Assembly: GCA_937926875.1 (NCBI GenBank)
Contig: CALBAX010000015.1
Span: 1 to 64,000 of the forward strand
Source of the DNA: an uncultured Desulfovibrio sp.
Lineage (GTDB): Bacteria; Desulfobacterota; Desulfovibrionia; Desulfovibrionales; Desulfovibrionaceae
Direction of reading: 5' to 3'
Length of the DNA stretch: 64,000 bases
Shown here: positions 42,616-52,070 of the stretch, piece after piece
How positions within the stretch are numbered: position 1 is the first letter of the stretch
Layout: every line of letters starts with the position of its first letter
Translations under genes and position numbers: made by a program
The notes under the pieces: generated by a model
What the model saw: only the letters and a program-made list of their open reading frames with translations
Told to the model about the DNA's origin: nothing
Databases searched by the model: none

Positions 42616-43926
42616 ATGAGCTATACCAAGGAAGATGTCTGGAAATATCATGCGGAGCCCCGCCCCGGTAAGGTGGAAGTGCTGCCCTCCAAGCGGGGCG
42701 AGACCCAGGACGACCTGACCCTGGCCTATTCGCCCGGCGTGGCCGACGCCTGTCGCGCCATCGCGGCCGATCCCGCCGCCGCGGCCAGCCTCACCGCCCG
42801 CAGCAACCTGGTGGCCGTGGTCAGCAACGGTACGGCAGTGCTGGGCCTGGGCAACATCGGCCCCCTGGCGGGCAAGCCCGTCATGGAAGGCAAGGGCATG
42901 CTCTTCAAGATGTTCGCCGACGTGGACGTCTTCGACCTGGAGCTGGCCACCACCGACCCCGACGAGCTCATCAACGTGGTCAAGACCCTGGAGCCCACCT
43001 TCGGCGGCATCAACCTGGAAGACATCAAGGCCCCCGAATGCTTCTACATCGAACAGAAGCTCAAGGAGATCATGAACATCCCCGTCTTCCATGACGACCA
43101 GCACGGCACCGCCGTCATCTCCGGCGCGGGCCTCATCAACGCGGCCCATATCGCCGGCCGCAAGATGGAAGACATGAAGGTCGTGGTGGTGGGCGCCGGC
43201 GCCGCCGGTATCGCCTGCGCCAACTTCTATGTCAGCCTGGGCGTCAAGCGCGGGAATATCTGGATGTTCGACAGCAGGGGCCTGATCCACAAGGGCCGTC
43301 AGGACACGCTGCATCCCACCAAGGTCGCCTTCGCGCAGGAAAAGGACGCCAGCCTGGCCGAAGCCATGCAGGGTGCCCATGTGTTCCTGGGCCTGTCCAA
43401 GCCCGGTCTGGTCACGCAGGACATGGTGCGCAGCATGGCCCCGCATCCCGTGATCTTCGCCTGTGCCAACCCGGTGCCCGAGATCACCTACGCCGAAGCC
43501 AAGGCCGCCCGTGACGATCTGCTCATGGGCACCGGCCGCTCCGACTGCCCCAACCAGATCAACAACGTGTCCGGCTTCCCCTTCATCTTCCGCGGCGCCC
43601 TGGACGTACAGGCCACGGAGATCAACGAGGCCATGAAGCTGGCTGCTGCCGAGGCCCTGGCCATGCTGGCCCGCGAAGACGTGCCCGAAGAAGTGAGCAG
43701 GGCCTACGGCGGCAAGAAGTTCAGCTTCGGCCCCGACTACATCATCCCCAGCCCGCTGGATCCGCGCATCATCGAATGGGTGACGCCCGCCGTGGCCCGT
43801 GCCGCCATGGAAAGCGGCGTGGCCCGCGCCCGCATCGAGGATCTGGACGCCTACCGCGCCGGCCTGCGTGAACGCGTGGCCCGCATGCGCCGCCGCGCCG
43901 ACGCTGCCCGCCTGGCCAACGATTAA
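42616..43926 (+). CDS. maeB: NAD(P)-dependent malic enzyme, short form
   Basis: 436 residues. Oxidatively decarboxylates malate to pyruvate. Has the N-terminal malic domain (LAYSPGVADACRAI, SNGTAVLGLGNIGPLAG with the catalytic lysine in KPVMEGKG), the metal site FHDDQHGTAVI, and the NAD domain VVVGAGAAGIACANFY. There is no C-terminal phosphotransacetylase domain, so it is the short form. AGAGGAAG precedes the ATG at 42616; the open frame continues upstream through non-coding repeats and is not used. Confidence 0.95.
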   Translation: MSYTKEDVWKYHAEPRPGKVEVLPSKRGETQDDLTLAYSPGVADACRAIAADPAAAASLTARSNLVAVVSNGTAVLGLGNIGPLAGKPVMEGKGMLFKMFADVDVFDLELATTDPDELINVVKTLEPTFGGINLEDIKAPECFYIEQKLKEIMNIPVFHDDQHGTAVISGAGLINAAHIAGRKMEDMKVVVVGAGAAGIACANFYVSLGVKRGNIWMFDSRGLIHKGRQDTLHPTKVAFAQEKDASLAEAMQGAHVFLGLSKPGLVTQDMVRSMAPHPVIFACANPVPEITYAEAKAARDDLLMGTGRSDCPNQINNVSGFPFIFRGALDVQATEINEAMKLAAAEALAMLAREDVPEEVSRAYGGKKFSFGPDYIIPSPLDPRIIEWVTPAVARAAMESGVARARIEDLDAYRAGLRERVARMRRRADAARLAND

Positions 43927-43957
43927 GACAGACGGCCCCCATCTTAGGGAGCTTGTT

Positions 43958-43984
43958 GGGGGAGGCTGCCGCCTCCCCTTTCTT
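43958..43984 (+). terminator. Terminator after maeB
   Basis: GGGGAGGC / GCCTCCCC stem with a short loop followed by TTTCTT. Confidence 0.75.
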
Positions 43985-44136
43985 CATGCCCGGCGCAGTC
44001 CGGCATCCCGGACCATAGCCCGTCATAACGCCACGATGCCCCCGGAAGGCACGAAAACGTTTTTTCCTGACCATAGATGCCTCTTGCGTCCGGAAGGCGG
44101 ACAGGGCATTCTGAACGCAAAAAAAGGAGTTCCCTC

Positions 44137-44547
44137 ATGGCAGACATCACCGCCAAATATCTCGGCGACCTGCGCGTGGAATGCGTGCACCAGCAGAGCG
44201 GTACCGTGCTCGTCACTGACGCCCCCAAGGACAACAACGGCAAGGGCGAGGCCTTCTGCCCCACCGACCTCTGCGCCACGGCCCTGGCCGCCTGCGCCAT
44301 GACCATCATCGGCATCTACGGCCGGAACCACGGCGTGGACGTGACCGGCACCACCATCGAGATCAGCAAGACCATGAGCGCCAACCCGCGCCGCATCGGC
44401 AAGATCGAGATCATCTTCAACATGCCCGACCGTGACTTCTCCGAAAAGGAAAAGACCATGATCGAACGGGCCGCCCACACCTGCCCCGTGCACCTGAGCC
44501 TGCACCCCGAGACCGAGCAGGTCTTCACCTTCAAGTGGAGCCGCTAG
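44137..44547 (+). CDS. OsmC family peroxidase-like protein
   Basis: 136 residues. The two reactive cysteines of the OsmC/Ohr fold are visible in CATALAACAMTIIGIY and ERAAHTCPVHLSL. Family members reduce organic hydroperoxides in thiol-dependent fashion; some only share the fold. AAAAAAGGAG precedes the ATG, one of the strongest ribosome sites in the window. Monocistronic, with its own terminator. Confidence 0.9.
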   Translation: MADITAKYLGDLRVECVHQQSGTVLVTDAPKDNNGKGEAFCPTDLCATALAACAMTIIGIYGRNHGVDVTGTTIEISKTMSANPRRIGKIEIIFNMPDRDFSEKEKTMIERAAHTCPVHLSLHPETEQVFTFKWSR

Positions 44548-44572
44548 GGCCCTGCGGCAACGCGCATGACAC

Positions 44573-44601
44573 AAAAGGGAGGATCCTGTCCTCCCTTTTT
44601 T
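44573..44601 (+). terminator. Terminator after the osmC-like gene
   Basis: AAAAGGGAGGA / TCCTCCCTTTTTT with a 5-base loop. Confidence 0.92.
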
Positions 44602-44812
44602 CATGCCTTGCGGCAGCCGTCAGAGGCGGCGGTGGATCAGGCCGCCTGCCCCCCTGATGGCTGCCAGCGGCCAAAGTATGCGGCCAGCCTTGTTTCATCT
44701 CCTGGCCCTTTCGTCCCCCCTCTCCCTTCAAGACCGTGCGGCAGGATGCCGCGACAGCGGGCTCTCGGGAACGCCCTGCCGGGCCGGCGGGAACGGCCGG
44801 GGCCGGAAACGG

Positions 44813-44846
44813 AAAAAGCCCGTCCCCTGCGGGGGACGGGCTTTTT
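44813..44846. terminator. Terminator of the rnf operon
   Basis: AAAAAGCCCGTCCCC / GGGGACGGGCTTTTT, usable in both directions; it lies 20 bases past the apbE stop on the minus strand. The remaining 44602-44812 holds nothing recognisable. Confidence 0.92.
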
Positions 44847-44866
44847 GCATCCATGAACGATCGATA

Positions 44867-45895
44867 TCAGGCTTCCGCAGGCCAGCGACGGGAGACCTGC
44901 AGGCGGCCGTCCCGGCGCAACAGGCCGCAGGCGCAGCCCGAGAGGCTGTCGGCCAGGGGCAGGGCTTCCCCGGCGGGCAGGACAGACAGGCCGGTGGCCA
45001 GCGCATCGGCCTGCATGCAGGTGGCGGCCAGCACGCTCATGCTGCCCAGCACAGGGCTGCGTCCGGTGGACGGGTCCAGCAGGTGGTGGTGGCGCCCCGT
45101 GGCGTCATAGTGCATCTCGTAACCGCCGGACGTGGCGATGGCCTGATTGTAGAGCTCCAGCACCTGCGGGTAATGGCCGCGCTTTTCCGGGTCTTCCACG
45201 GCCACGCGCCAGAACACGCCCGGAGCCTTGTGGCCGCGCGCCAGGATGTCGCCGCCGGCATTGATGAGATGGTTCTCGCAGCCCGCACGCAACAGCACGG
45301 CGGACATGGCATCCACGATATGCCCCTTGGCGATGCCGTCCAGGGTCAGGCCCATGCCCTGCCGTTCCAGGCGCATCCCGTCGCGGCCGGCATACACGGC
45401 ATCGCTGTCCACCAGGGCCAGGGCCTCGCGCAGGTCGCTCTCGGCCAGCTCCAGTTCGCCTTCGGGATTGCTGCGGCTCTCCAGCAGGCGCACCAGGGGC
45501 AGGACCGTGGCGTCGAAGGCGCCGCCGGTCAGGTGGCAGATGCCATGGGCCCGCTGCCAGACATTGAGCAGCTCGGGCGGCACGTCGCGCAGGCTGCCCT
45601 GGCTGTTGAGCACGCCCAGGGGGGCCGCCGCGTCATGACGGGTCAGCAGGGTCTCCAGACGGCGCCCCTCGGCGAAGGCCAGATCCATGGCGTCATGGGC
45701 CTGGGTGGACGACGAACAGGCCACGGTGATGCTCACCATGGTGCCCATGAACAGGGCCGTTTGCTGCGCGGGCACGCCAGCGCCCGTCACGGCCCGGGCG
45801 GGCGCAGGCTCCAGGACAGAGGCCGCACCGGCCAGCAGCAGGCCGCTGCCGGCCAGCGTCCAGCGCAAAAAATCTCGGCGAGAGGTCTTAGGCAT
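44867..45895 (-). CDS. apbE: FAD:protein FMN transferase
   Basis: 342 residues with a Tat signal (SRRDFLRWTLAG then a hydrophobic stretch, cleavage near PARA). ApbE attaches FMN covalently to Thr in D-x-x-[S/T]-G-A-T motifs of Rnf/Nqr subunits outside the membrane. Landmarks: FMGTMVSITV, the flavin-site LTLDGIAKGHIVDAM, LINAGGDILARG and HHLLDPSTGRSP. Last gene of the rnf operon; its start overlaps the rnfB stop by 8 bases. RnfG in this operon keeps the target motif; RnfD does not (see findings). Confidence 0.95.
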   Translation of the reverse strand: MPKTSRRDFLRWTLAGSGLLLAGAASVLEPAPARAVTGAGVPAQQTALFMGTMVSITVACSSSTQAHDAMDLAFAEGRRLETLLTRHDAAAPLGVLNSQGSLRDVPPELLNVWQRAHGICHLTGGAFDATVLPLVRLLESRSNPEGELELAESDLREALALVDSDAVYAGRDGMRLERQGMGLTLDGIAKGHIVDAMSAVLLRAGCENHLINAGGDILARGHKAPGVFWRVAVEDPEKRGHYPQVLELYNQAIATSGGYEMHYDATGRHHHLLDPSTGRSPVLGSMSVLAATCMQADALATGLSVLPAGEALPLADSLSGCACGLLRRDGRLQVSRRWPAEA

Positions 45896-46820
45896 TGCAG
45901 TTCTCCTGTGCGGGGCGATCGTTCTTTCCGGTCACAGGCACGGTGCCGCCCCCAGCAGCGCCGTCGCCATCGCTGTCATCCTTCATCCTGGCCACGTTGG
46001 CGGCCTCGATGCCCGTGGGGCAGGTACGGCGCAGGATGTGGCGGGCACAGGCATCCACGCAGGCCTCACCGCAATCGGGCCCGTAAGAGACACACTTGAT
46101 CTGGTCCACCACCATGCGTCCGGCCACGTTGCTCACGGCCTTGGCCGGGCAGGCCTTGGCACAGCGGCCGCAATTGATGCAGCCCGCGTCACAGACTTCG
46201 GTCACGGCGCGCAGCTTGTCGCGCGTATTGCAGAACACGGCCACGCGATGGCGGCGCGGCACCAGTTCCAGTACCCCGCGCGGGCAGGCCGTCACGCACA
46301 TGCCGCAGCCCGTGCAGCGGGTCATGTCCACACGCACCACCCCGTCCTTGACCTGCATGGCGTCGAAGGGGCAGACCTGCACGCAGTCACCGAAGCCCAT
46401 GCAGGACCAGTGGCAGGTATCGGTGCCGCCGCGCAGCATGGCCGCCGCCGCGCAGGAGGGCATGCCCTGGTACTGGTAGCGCAGGGCCACGTTGCCGGCC
46501 AGCTTGTCACAGCGCCGCAGCGAGAACAGGGGCTCCGCCTCGGCCACGGTCTTGCCGGTCAGCTCGCCCACGGCGATGGCCGTATCGGCACCGCCCGCGC
46601 AGCATTTGTTGGCCGGGATGTCGGGATCGGAGACCACGGCCGCGGCGTAGCCCTCGCAGCCGGCAAAGCCGCAACCACCGCAGTTGGCCCCGGGCAGGAC
46701 CTCCAGCACGGCCTCCACCCGCGGGTCTTCCTTGACGTAGAAGACGCGCGAGGCGATGGACAGCAGGATGGCGGCCACGAGCCCCAATCCGAACAGGGTG
46801 ATGATGGAAACGAAAACCAT
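45888..46820 (-). CDS. rnfB: Rnf complex subunit B (ferredoxin-like)
   Basis: 310 residues. N-terminal membrane helix (FVSIITLFGLGLVAAILLSIA), then the RnfB cluster CGGCGFAGCEGYA and further cysteines of the 4Fe-4S domain, followed by several ferredoxin motifs (CVQVCPFDAM, CTGCGMCVTACPRG, CINCGRCAKACPAKA). It probably receives electrons from ferredoxin. The tail after about residue 275 is acidic and variable. ATG 46820 is used, with AAGGAGAGG upstream, rather than an earlier in-frame start. Confidence 0.95.
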   Translation of the reverse strand: MVFVSIITLFGLGLVAAILLSIASRVFYVKEDPRVEAVLEVLPGANCGGCGFAGCEGYAAAVVSDPDIPANKCCAGGADTAIAVGELTGKTVAEAEPLFSLRRCDKLAGNVALRYQYQGMPSCAAAAMLRGGTDTCHWSCMGFGDCVQVCPFDAMQVKDGVVRVDMTRCTGCGMCVTACPRGVLELVPRRHRVAVFCNTRDKLRAVTEVCDAGCINCGRCAKACPAKAVSNVAGRMVVDQIKCVSYGPDCGEACVDACARHILRRTCPTGIEAANVARMKDDSDGDGAAGGGTVPVTGKNDRPAQENCNA

Positions 46821-46869
46821 ATATGCCTCTCCTTGCCGCCCAGCGGCAGTCAAAAGCCCGTAGTCCGCG

Positions 46870-47445
46870 TTATTGCGCCATGCCCTTGAAGCCCATGAAA
46901 GCCAGCGACATCAGGCCGGCCATGATGAGGGCGATGGGCGTCCCGGCCATGGCCTTGGGCAGACGGCAGGTATCCAGCCGCTCGCGGATGCCCGCCATGA
47001 GCAAAAGGGCCAGAGTGAAGCCCACGGCCGAGGCCGCGCCGTACAGTACGGAAGTGAGCAGGTCGTATTCCTCGCGCTGCACCAGGATGGCCACGCCCAT
47101 GACGGCGCAGTTGGTGGTGATCAGCGGCAGGAAGATGCCCAGGGCCGCATACAGGGGCGGCACCATCTTCTTGAGGAACATCTCCACGAACTGCACCAGC
47201 GAGGCGATGACCACGATGAAGACGATGGTCTGCAGGTAGCCCAGGCCGAAGGGCTCCAGCACGTAACGCTGCATGAGCCAGGTACAGGCCGTGGCCACGA
47301 TGATGACGAAGATCACCGCGCCACCCATGCCCAGGGCCACCCCTTTTTCCTTGGAGCAGCCAAGGTAGGGGCAGTTGCCCAGGTACTGGGCCAGCACGAT
47401 GTTGTTGACGAAGATGGCCGAGATGAAAAGCTGGAAGATATCCAT
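46870..47445 (-). CDS. rnfA: Rnf complex subunit A
   Basis: 191 residues, six membrane segments, one half of the RnfA/RnfE pair. Family markers: FVNNIVLAQYLGNCPYLGCS and LPLITTNCAVMGVAILVQ, each with a membrane cysteine that coordinates the intramembrane iron centre between RnfA and RnfE. Confidence 0.96.
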   Translation of the reverse strand: MDIFQLFISAIFVNNIVLAQYLGNCPYLGCSKEKGVALGMGGAVIFVIIVATACTWLMQRYVLEPFGLGYLQTIVFIVVIASLVQFVEMFLKKMVPPLYAALGIFLPLITTNCAVMGVAILVQREEYDLLTSVLYGAASAVGFTLALLLMAGIRERLDTCRLPKAMAGTPIALIMAGLMSLAFMGFKGMAQ

Positions 47446-47472
47446 ACGCGCATCCTTGCGAAAGCCCGCGGG

Positions 47473-48153
47473 CTACTGTTCCTGACGCTGCTGGAGCATG
47501 CTGCACGCCTTGCAGCCGCCGCAGCTGGAGGTTTCCACCACCTGGCCGCCCTTGCGGCGCGCCTGCCAGACATTGATGACGTTCATGGTGGCCAGGATGA
47601 GGCCCAGGCAGATGAAGGCGCCGGGGGCCTGGACCATGATGGCGAACGGCTGGAAGCCGTCCCACATGACCGGGTGCCCGAACCAGGTGCCGTTGCCCAG
47701 GATCTCGCGCAGCGAGCCCAGGAAGGTCAGCGACATGGTGAAGCCCAGGCCGATGCCCAGGCCGTCGGCCACCGAGGCGGCCACGCCGTTCTTGGCGGCG
47801 AAGGCCTCGGCTCGGGCCAGGATGATGCAGTTCACCACGATGAGCGGCACGAAGATGCCCAGCTGCTGGTAGAGCGGATAGGCATAGGCCTGCATGAGCA
47901 GTTCCACCGCCACCACCAGCGAGGCCGCGATGACGATGAAGCAGGCGATACGGACTTTCTTGGGGATGATGCCGCGCACCATGGAAATGATCATGTTGGA
48001 GAGCACGAGCACGAAAATGACCGCCGCACCCATGCCCAGGCCGTTGTTGGCGGAGTTGGTGACCGCCAGCGTGGGACACAGACCAAGCACCAGCCGGAAG
48101 GGCGGCAGGTCCTTCCACAGCCCCTTGGTGAATTCTTGCATGACGCTGCTCAT
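47473..48153 (-). CDS. rnfE: Rnf complex subunit E
   Basis: 226 residues, six membrane segments, RnfA paralogue: FRLVLGLCPTLAVTNSANNGLGMG and IFVPLIVVNCIILARAEAFA carry the paired cysteines. The C-terminus ends with an extra CGGCKACSM cysteine motif after residue 205, which may bind metal. ATG 48153 has AAGGAG upstream. Gap of 27 bases to rnfA. Confidence 0.95.
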   Translation of the reverse strand: MSSVMQEFTKGLWKDLPPFRLVLGLCPTLAVTNSANNGLGMGAAVIFVLVLSNMIISMVRGIIPKKVRIACFIVIAASLVVAVELLMQAYAYPLYQQLGIFVPLIVVNCIILARAEAFAAKNGVAASVADGLGIGLGFTMSLTFLGSLREILGNGTWFGHPVMWDGFQPFAIMVQAPGAFICLGLILATMNVINVWQARRKGGQVVETSSCGGCKACSMLQQRQEQ

Positions 48154-48163
48154 GGCCGGCTCC

Positions 48164-48742
48164 TTATTTGTTGCCCCAGGTCTTGAGGATTTCAGGCTTG
48201 AGGGCCTTGTAGGCATCGGCGGCCAGGTTCACGGCCGTCACCGCTCCCGAAGAAGAGATGGTGGCGCCGGAGATGCCGTCGATGCTGCCCCCCTGGCTCT
48301 TGAGGCCCACCGGCGCGGCGATGCCCCTGAACTGCCCGGTGAAGCCGGGCTCCGCGATACGCATGCCCAGGCCGGGCGTCTCCTTGAGGGTGGTGGTACC
48401 GATGCCCGCCAGCGTGTCGTTGGCCACATTGAAGCCCACCATCACGCCCACGTCACCGCCGTAGCCCTTGCCCTTGGCTTCCAGGGCCACGCCCACCAGC
48501 TTCCCGCCGCGCATGGCGGGAAAGACCAGCACCCGGCCCTTCTCGGTCTCGAAGGCCTTGCGGTCGGCGATGGGCTGGTTGTCGATACCAGTGAACACTC
48601 CGGCAATGGCCGGACCCTGCACATAGGTCAGCACCTGTTCCTCGATGACGGGCGCAGTGACCATCTTGAGGTAGGACAGGGCAAAGCCCGAAAGGCCGCA
48701 CAGGGCTGACAGGACGACGATCATTCGCAGGATATCGGCCAT
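48164..48742 (-). CDS. rnfG: Rnf complex subunit G (covalent FMN)
   Basis: 192 residues. One N-terminal membrane helix and a periplasmic FMN domain. The flavinylation motif DGISGATISS places the FMN on Thr161. It hands electrons between RnfD and the periplasmic side. Its start is 2 bases downstream of the rnfD stop. Confidence 0.95.
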   Translation of the reverse strand: MADILRMIVVLSALCGLSGFALSYLKMVTAPVIEEQVLTYVQGPAIAGVFTGIDNQPIADRKAFETEKGRVLVFPAMRGGKLVGVALEAKGKGYGGDVGVMVGFNVANDTLAGIGTTTLKETPGLGMRIAEPGFTGQFRGIAAPVGLKSQGGSIDGISGATISSSGAVTAVNLAADAYKALKPEILKTWGNK

Positions 48743-48744
48743 GG

Positions 48745-49704
48745 CTAGCGCACTCCAAAAGGTTTGGGCCGGATGGAATCCAGCAGCGGGGCCACCAGAT
48801 TGGCCAGCAGGATGGCAAAGGGCACACCGTCAAGGTAGATGCCGTACTTGCGGATGGTCATCACCAGCGCGCCGCCCAGCAGACCGTAAAGGAACATGGG
48901 CAGGGGGCGCGACGGCGCGTTGGCCGGATCGGTGATGAGGAAGAAACCGCCCAGCATGACCGAGCCCGTGCACAGATGGAACAGGGGCGACGCGTCAGTG
49001 GCGGGGCTGTTCATGCAGAAGAGCGCGGCCAGACCGGCCACCCCGGCAAAGAAGCCCAGGGCGATCTGCCAGCGGATGATGCCGCGGGCCGCCAGCAGGG
49101 AGCCGCCCAGGAAGAGCGCCCCCACCTGCCCGGCGCCAAGGCCGTTGATCTGCTGGCCCAGCAGCAGATCCTGCAGGGGGATGCGGCCGGCATCGGCCCA
49201 GCCGAAGAACTTGAGCCGCACCAGCGGGTCCACCATGGACGCGGCATTGAGCTGCACGGCATTGGGTTCCATGAACAGGGGGAAGGAGACGAAGAGCACG
49301 GCCCAGCCCACCACGGAGGTGTTGACCGGATTGGCGCCCAGACCGCCGAATGCCATCTTGCCCAGGCTGATGGCGATGAGCGGCGCCATGACAGCGATCC
49401 ACCAGGGGGCGTCGGCCGGCAGCATGAAGGCCAGCAGCAGGCCGGAACAGGCGGCCGTATAATCATCAATGGCCAGCTCGCGGCCCATGAGTTTCTGACA
49501 GGCGGCCTCGGTGAGCACGGCCACGGCCACGCACAGGGACATGACACGCACGGCGGGCAGGCCCCAGGTCCAGACGGCCCCGATGACGGCGGGCAGCAGG
49601 GCCGCGAGGGTCATCAGGCTCTGGCGGCGCACGGTGCGCCCGCAATGCCAGTACGGCGGGGCGCTCATGGCCAGCAAAACGGAAGATTGAGCGGCAGCGG
49701 GCAT
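48745..49704 (-). CDS. rnfD: Rnf complex subunit D, lacking the usual flavinylation Thr
   Basis: 319 residues, about nine membrane segments, homologue of NqrB. Markers: DYTAACSGLLLAFMLP, GGLGANPVN, and FFLITDPANAPSRP. At the place where RnfD/NqrB proteins have [S/T]-[S/G]-A-T-P-L, with FMN on the Thr, this protein reads AASMVDPL (154-161), with Asp159 in its place; the DNA was checked base by base. The protein otherwise looks intact. It overlaps the rnfC stop by 1 base. Confidence 0.93.
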   Translation of the reverse strand: MPAAAQSSVLLAMSAPPYWHCGRTVRRQSLMTLAALLPAVIGAVWTWGLPAVRVMSLCVAVAVLTEAACQKLMGRELAIDDYTAACSGLLLAFMLPADAPWWIAVMAPLIAISLGKMAFGGLGANPVNTSVVGWAVLFVSFPLFMEPNAVQLNAASMVDPLVRLKFFGWADAGRIPLQDLLLGQQINGLGAGQVGALFLGGSLLAARGIIRWQIALGFFAGVAGLAALFCMNSPATDASPLFHLCTGSVMLGGFFLITDPANAPSRPLPMFLYGLLGGALVMTIRKYGIYLDGVPFAILLANLVAPLLDSIRPKPFGVR

Positions 49705-50975
49705 CAGTTTTCTCCTTCCTTGGCTTCGGCGGCAGGCTGCGCCGCGGGACGCAGCTCCCGTTCTTTCAGACGGCGGGCCTCATCGGCCTGGGCCAGCTTG
49801 TGCTTGGCCAGACGGATGTATTGCAGGACCGGACGGCGGGCGATGCAGACGTAGCCGCACAGGCCGCATTCCAGACAGCAGTCCACGTGTTCGTCGCGGC
49901 AGCGCTCGTGCAGGGCGAATTCCGCGTTGCGGCTCAGCATGCTGGGGCTCAGGCGCGCGGGACAGATCAGCACGCAGGCGCCGCAGTTGATGCAGGGGCT
50001 GTGGCCTTCCATGGGCGGCACGGTACCGGCCTCCACCACGAAGACGCCCGTGGCCCCCTTGGTGATGCTGCGGTCCAGACGGTCGATGCTCTCGCCGCGC
50101 AGCGGGCCGCCGCGCACCAGGGTGTCGCCGCTGTTGAGCTTGATGTGGGCGAATTCCAGCAGCTCGCCCAGCATGCTGCCTTCCTTGACGATATAGTTGC
50201 CGGAGTGGGTGTAGCTGCCCAGGGTGATGACCGACTCGATGAGCGGCAGACCCGTGCGGGCCACGCGCCCCAGGCTCCAGACATTGTGGAGCCCCACCAC
50301 GCCCACGCCTTCGGGATTTTCCTTGCCGGTGATGCTCTTGACCAGCAGGGCATTGACGCTGGCCGGATAACGGGCCGTCACGCGCACCACTTCCACGTCG
50401 TCGAAGTGCAGATGCAGCTCGCTGGGCACGGCCAGCAGGATGCGTTTGGCCGGGGAAAGACGGCGCAGCACGGCCAGACCGGCCCGCAGCGTGCTCTGGT
50501 GGGTCAGCAGCATGGGCTCGGCCCAGGTGACGCCGGGATCGGGATTGAGGCCGTTGATGATCAGGGTCTCGCACTGCTGGCCCAGGCTCTTGGTGTTCAG
50601 GCCCAGGCTCTTGAGCAGCACGGCCAGCTCCTGGCCCGTACGTTCGTCATTGATCAGGTCCACTTTCTCCACGCTGTCGGCCAGGGCGCGCAGGGCCTCG
50701 TCGGGCTCGATGGCCTCCACGAAGAGGCTGCGCTCGGTCACGTCGGTGATGCGGCCGAAGATGGGCGAGAACGCGTCCCCCTTGAGCGGCGACGGATGCA
50801 CCGCCAGGCGCATGCGCGGGTAGACCAGGGCTTTCTTGGTCACGCCTTCCACGAGCTTGTAGCCTTCGCGGTTGAGGCGCACGCGGCGCGGTTCCGGGCC
50901 GTCGCTGTACCTTTGCGTCACCCCGTACACCAGGTGGAAACGCGGGTCCTTCAACATCTGGAATACTTCTTTCAT
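49704..50975 (-). CDS. rnfC: Rnf complex subunit C (NADH-binding, Fe-S)
   Basis: 423 residues. Soluble or peripheral subunit that binds FMN/NADH and two [4Fe-4S] clusters: CINCGACVLICP and CLECGLCGYVCIARRP near the end. Central part has TLIINGLNPDPG and GSYTHSGNYIVKEGSMLGELLEF. Shorter than the E. coli RsxC, without the long Ala/Lys-rich repeats. ATG 50975 starts 10 bases after the cytochrome stop. Confidence 0.94.
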   Translation of the reverse strand: MKEVFQMLKDPRFHLVYGVTQRYSDGPEPRRVRLNREGYKLVEGVTKKALVYPRMRLAVHPSPLKGDAFSPIFGRITDVTERSLFVEAIEPDEALRALADSVEKVDLINDERTGQELAVLLKSLGLNTKSLGQQCETLIINGLNPDPGVTWAEPMLLTHQSTLRAGLAVLRRLSPAKRILLAVPSELHLHFDDVEVVRVTARYPASVNALLVKSITGKENPEGVGVVGLHNVWSLGRVARTGLPLIESVITLGSYTHSGNYIVKEGSMLGELLEFAHIKLNSGDTLVRGGPLRGESIDRLDRSITKGATGVFVVEAGTVPPMEGHSPCINCGACVLICPARLSPSMLSRNAEFALHERCRDEHVDCCLECGLCGYVCIARRPVLQYIRLAKHKLAQADEARRLKERELRPAAQPAAEAKEGEN

Positions 50976-50985
50976 ACCCGCCTCG

Positions 50986-51798
50986 CTACTTGGTATGGCA
51001 CTGGGCACACTTGTCCTTGCCGAAGGGGCCCTTGCCGAGCTTTTCATGACAGCCCATGCACTGGCCGTGGAAGGCGTCCATACGGCCGGGGATCAGCTTG
51101 TCCGGCGTCTTCTTCACATGGCAGACCGTGCAGTCGGCATACAGGGGATCCACCTTGCCCTTCACGGCCGCCTCATCCTTGCGCGTGGGCTTCAGCTCAT
51201 GGCAGGAAGCGCAGTCCTTGGCCTTGCCGAACAGGTCCTGATGGCAGGCCACGCAGCGCGCGTGCACGGCATCGGCCAGCACGGGCGGCGTGCCGGGCTC
51301 GGCGGCCTTGCCGGTCGGCCGGGCCCCGGCGTCATGGCAGTTGGCGCAGCTCTGCGGTTCGGGCTCGATGGCCGTGTCGGCATGGTGGCAGGAGGTACAG
51401 TCAACGCCGAATTCCTCGCTGTGCTGCTGGTGCCCCCAGTCCTTGGCCGCCAGTTCGTAGTGGTGACAGGTGACACAGCTTTCCGCCGGATAGCTCTTGG
51501 CATGCCCCGCCTTGAAGGCATCGTCCAGGGCCACGCCGTGACAGCTGGCACAGGCCATGGCCTTGTCGGGCGTCTTCTGGAGGCTCTCATGATGGCAGGT
51601 GGCGCAATCTTCCTTGAGCAGACGGCTGTGCTGCTGATGGTCGAAGACCACGGGACCGCCTGCATTGTCGAACAGGATGCGACGCGTGGCAGGTTCCTTG
51701 TCCCCCGCGACCGGGCCCGCCGGCAGCAGATAGCCGGCGATCCCCGTCACGGCCAGGACGGCCGTCAGGATGGCGATGGAAAGGTAACGTTTTTGCAA
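50986..51798 (-). CDS. dhcA: Rnf-associated decaheme cytochrome c
   Basis: 270 residues with exactly ten CXXCH haem motifs and a signal-anchor at the N-terminus (YLSIAILTAVLAVTGIAGYLL). In Desulfovibrio vulgaris a multihaem cytochrome of this kind heads the rnf operon and links the complex to the periplasmic type I cytochrome c3 pool; the same role is inferred. The start codon is TTG at 51798, with GAGGGG 7 bases upstream. First gene of the operon; the promoter should lie in the 270 bases to its right but was not identified. Confidence 0.95.
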   Translation of the reverse strand: MQKRYLSIAILTAVLAVTGIAGYLLPAGPVAGDKEPATRRILFDNAGGPVVFDHQQHSRLLKEDCATCHHESLQKTPDKAMACASCHGVALDDAFKAGHAKSYPAESCVTCHHYELAAKDWGHQQHSEEFGVDCTSCHHADTAIEPEPQSCANCHDAGARPTGKAAEPGTPPVLADAVHARCVACHQDLFGKAKDCASCHELKPTRKDEAAVKGKVDPLYADCTVCHVKKTPDKLIPGRMDAFHGQCMGCHEKLGKGPFGKDKCAQCHTK

Positions 51799-52042
51799 TG
51801 CCTTGCCCCTCTTCCAAAAGGTGAACGGGATGGACCTCCGGCGCCACCGGCCGGCAATCCCTCATGCCGGGCCAGCACGGAAGCGCCGCTGCGCCCTTGC
51901 CGGCTCCGCAGCCTTCTCCCCGGCGGCCTTCCCCACAGGGAGAACGCCCTCTTCAGGGTACGCACCGAGACCCGCTCCCCAAAACGGAGAGCACCGGCCC
52001 GAAGGCTGCCTTCCTCAGGCTATTCATGGAATATGTTGCAAA

Positions 52043-52064
52043 GGACGGGCCCGGGGCCCGCCCC
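52043..52064 (-). terminator. Possible terminator after the AGCS symporter gene
   Basis: Minus-strand hairpin GGGCGGGCC / GGCCCGTCC followed by only TTT, about 10 bases after the stop. Confidence 0.5.
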
Positions 52065-52070
52065 TGATGC

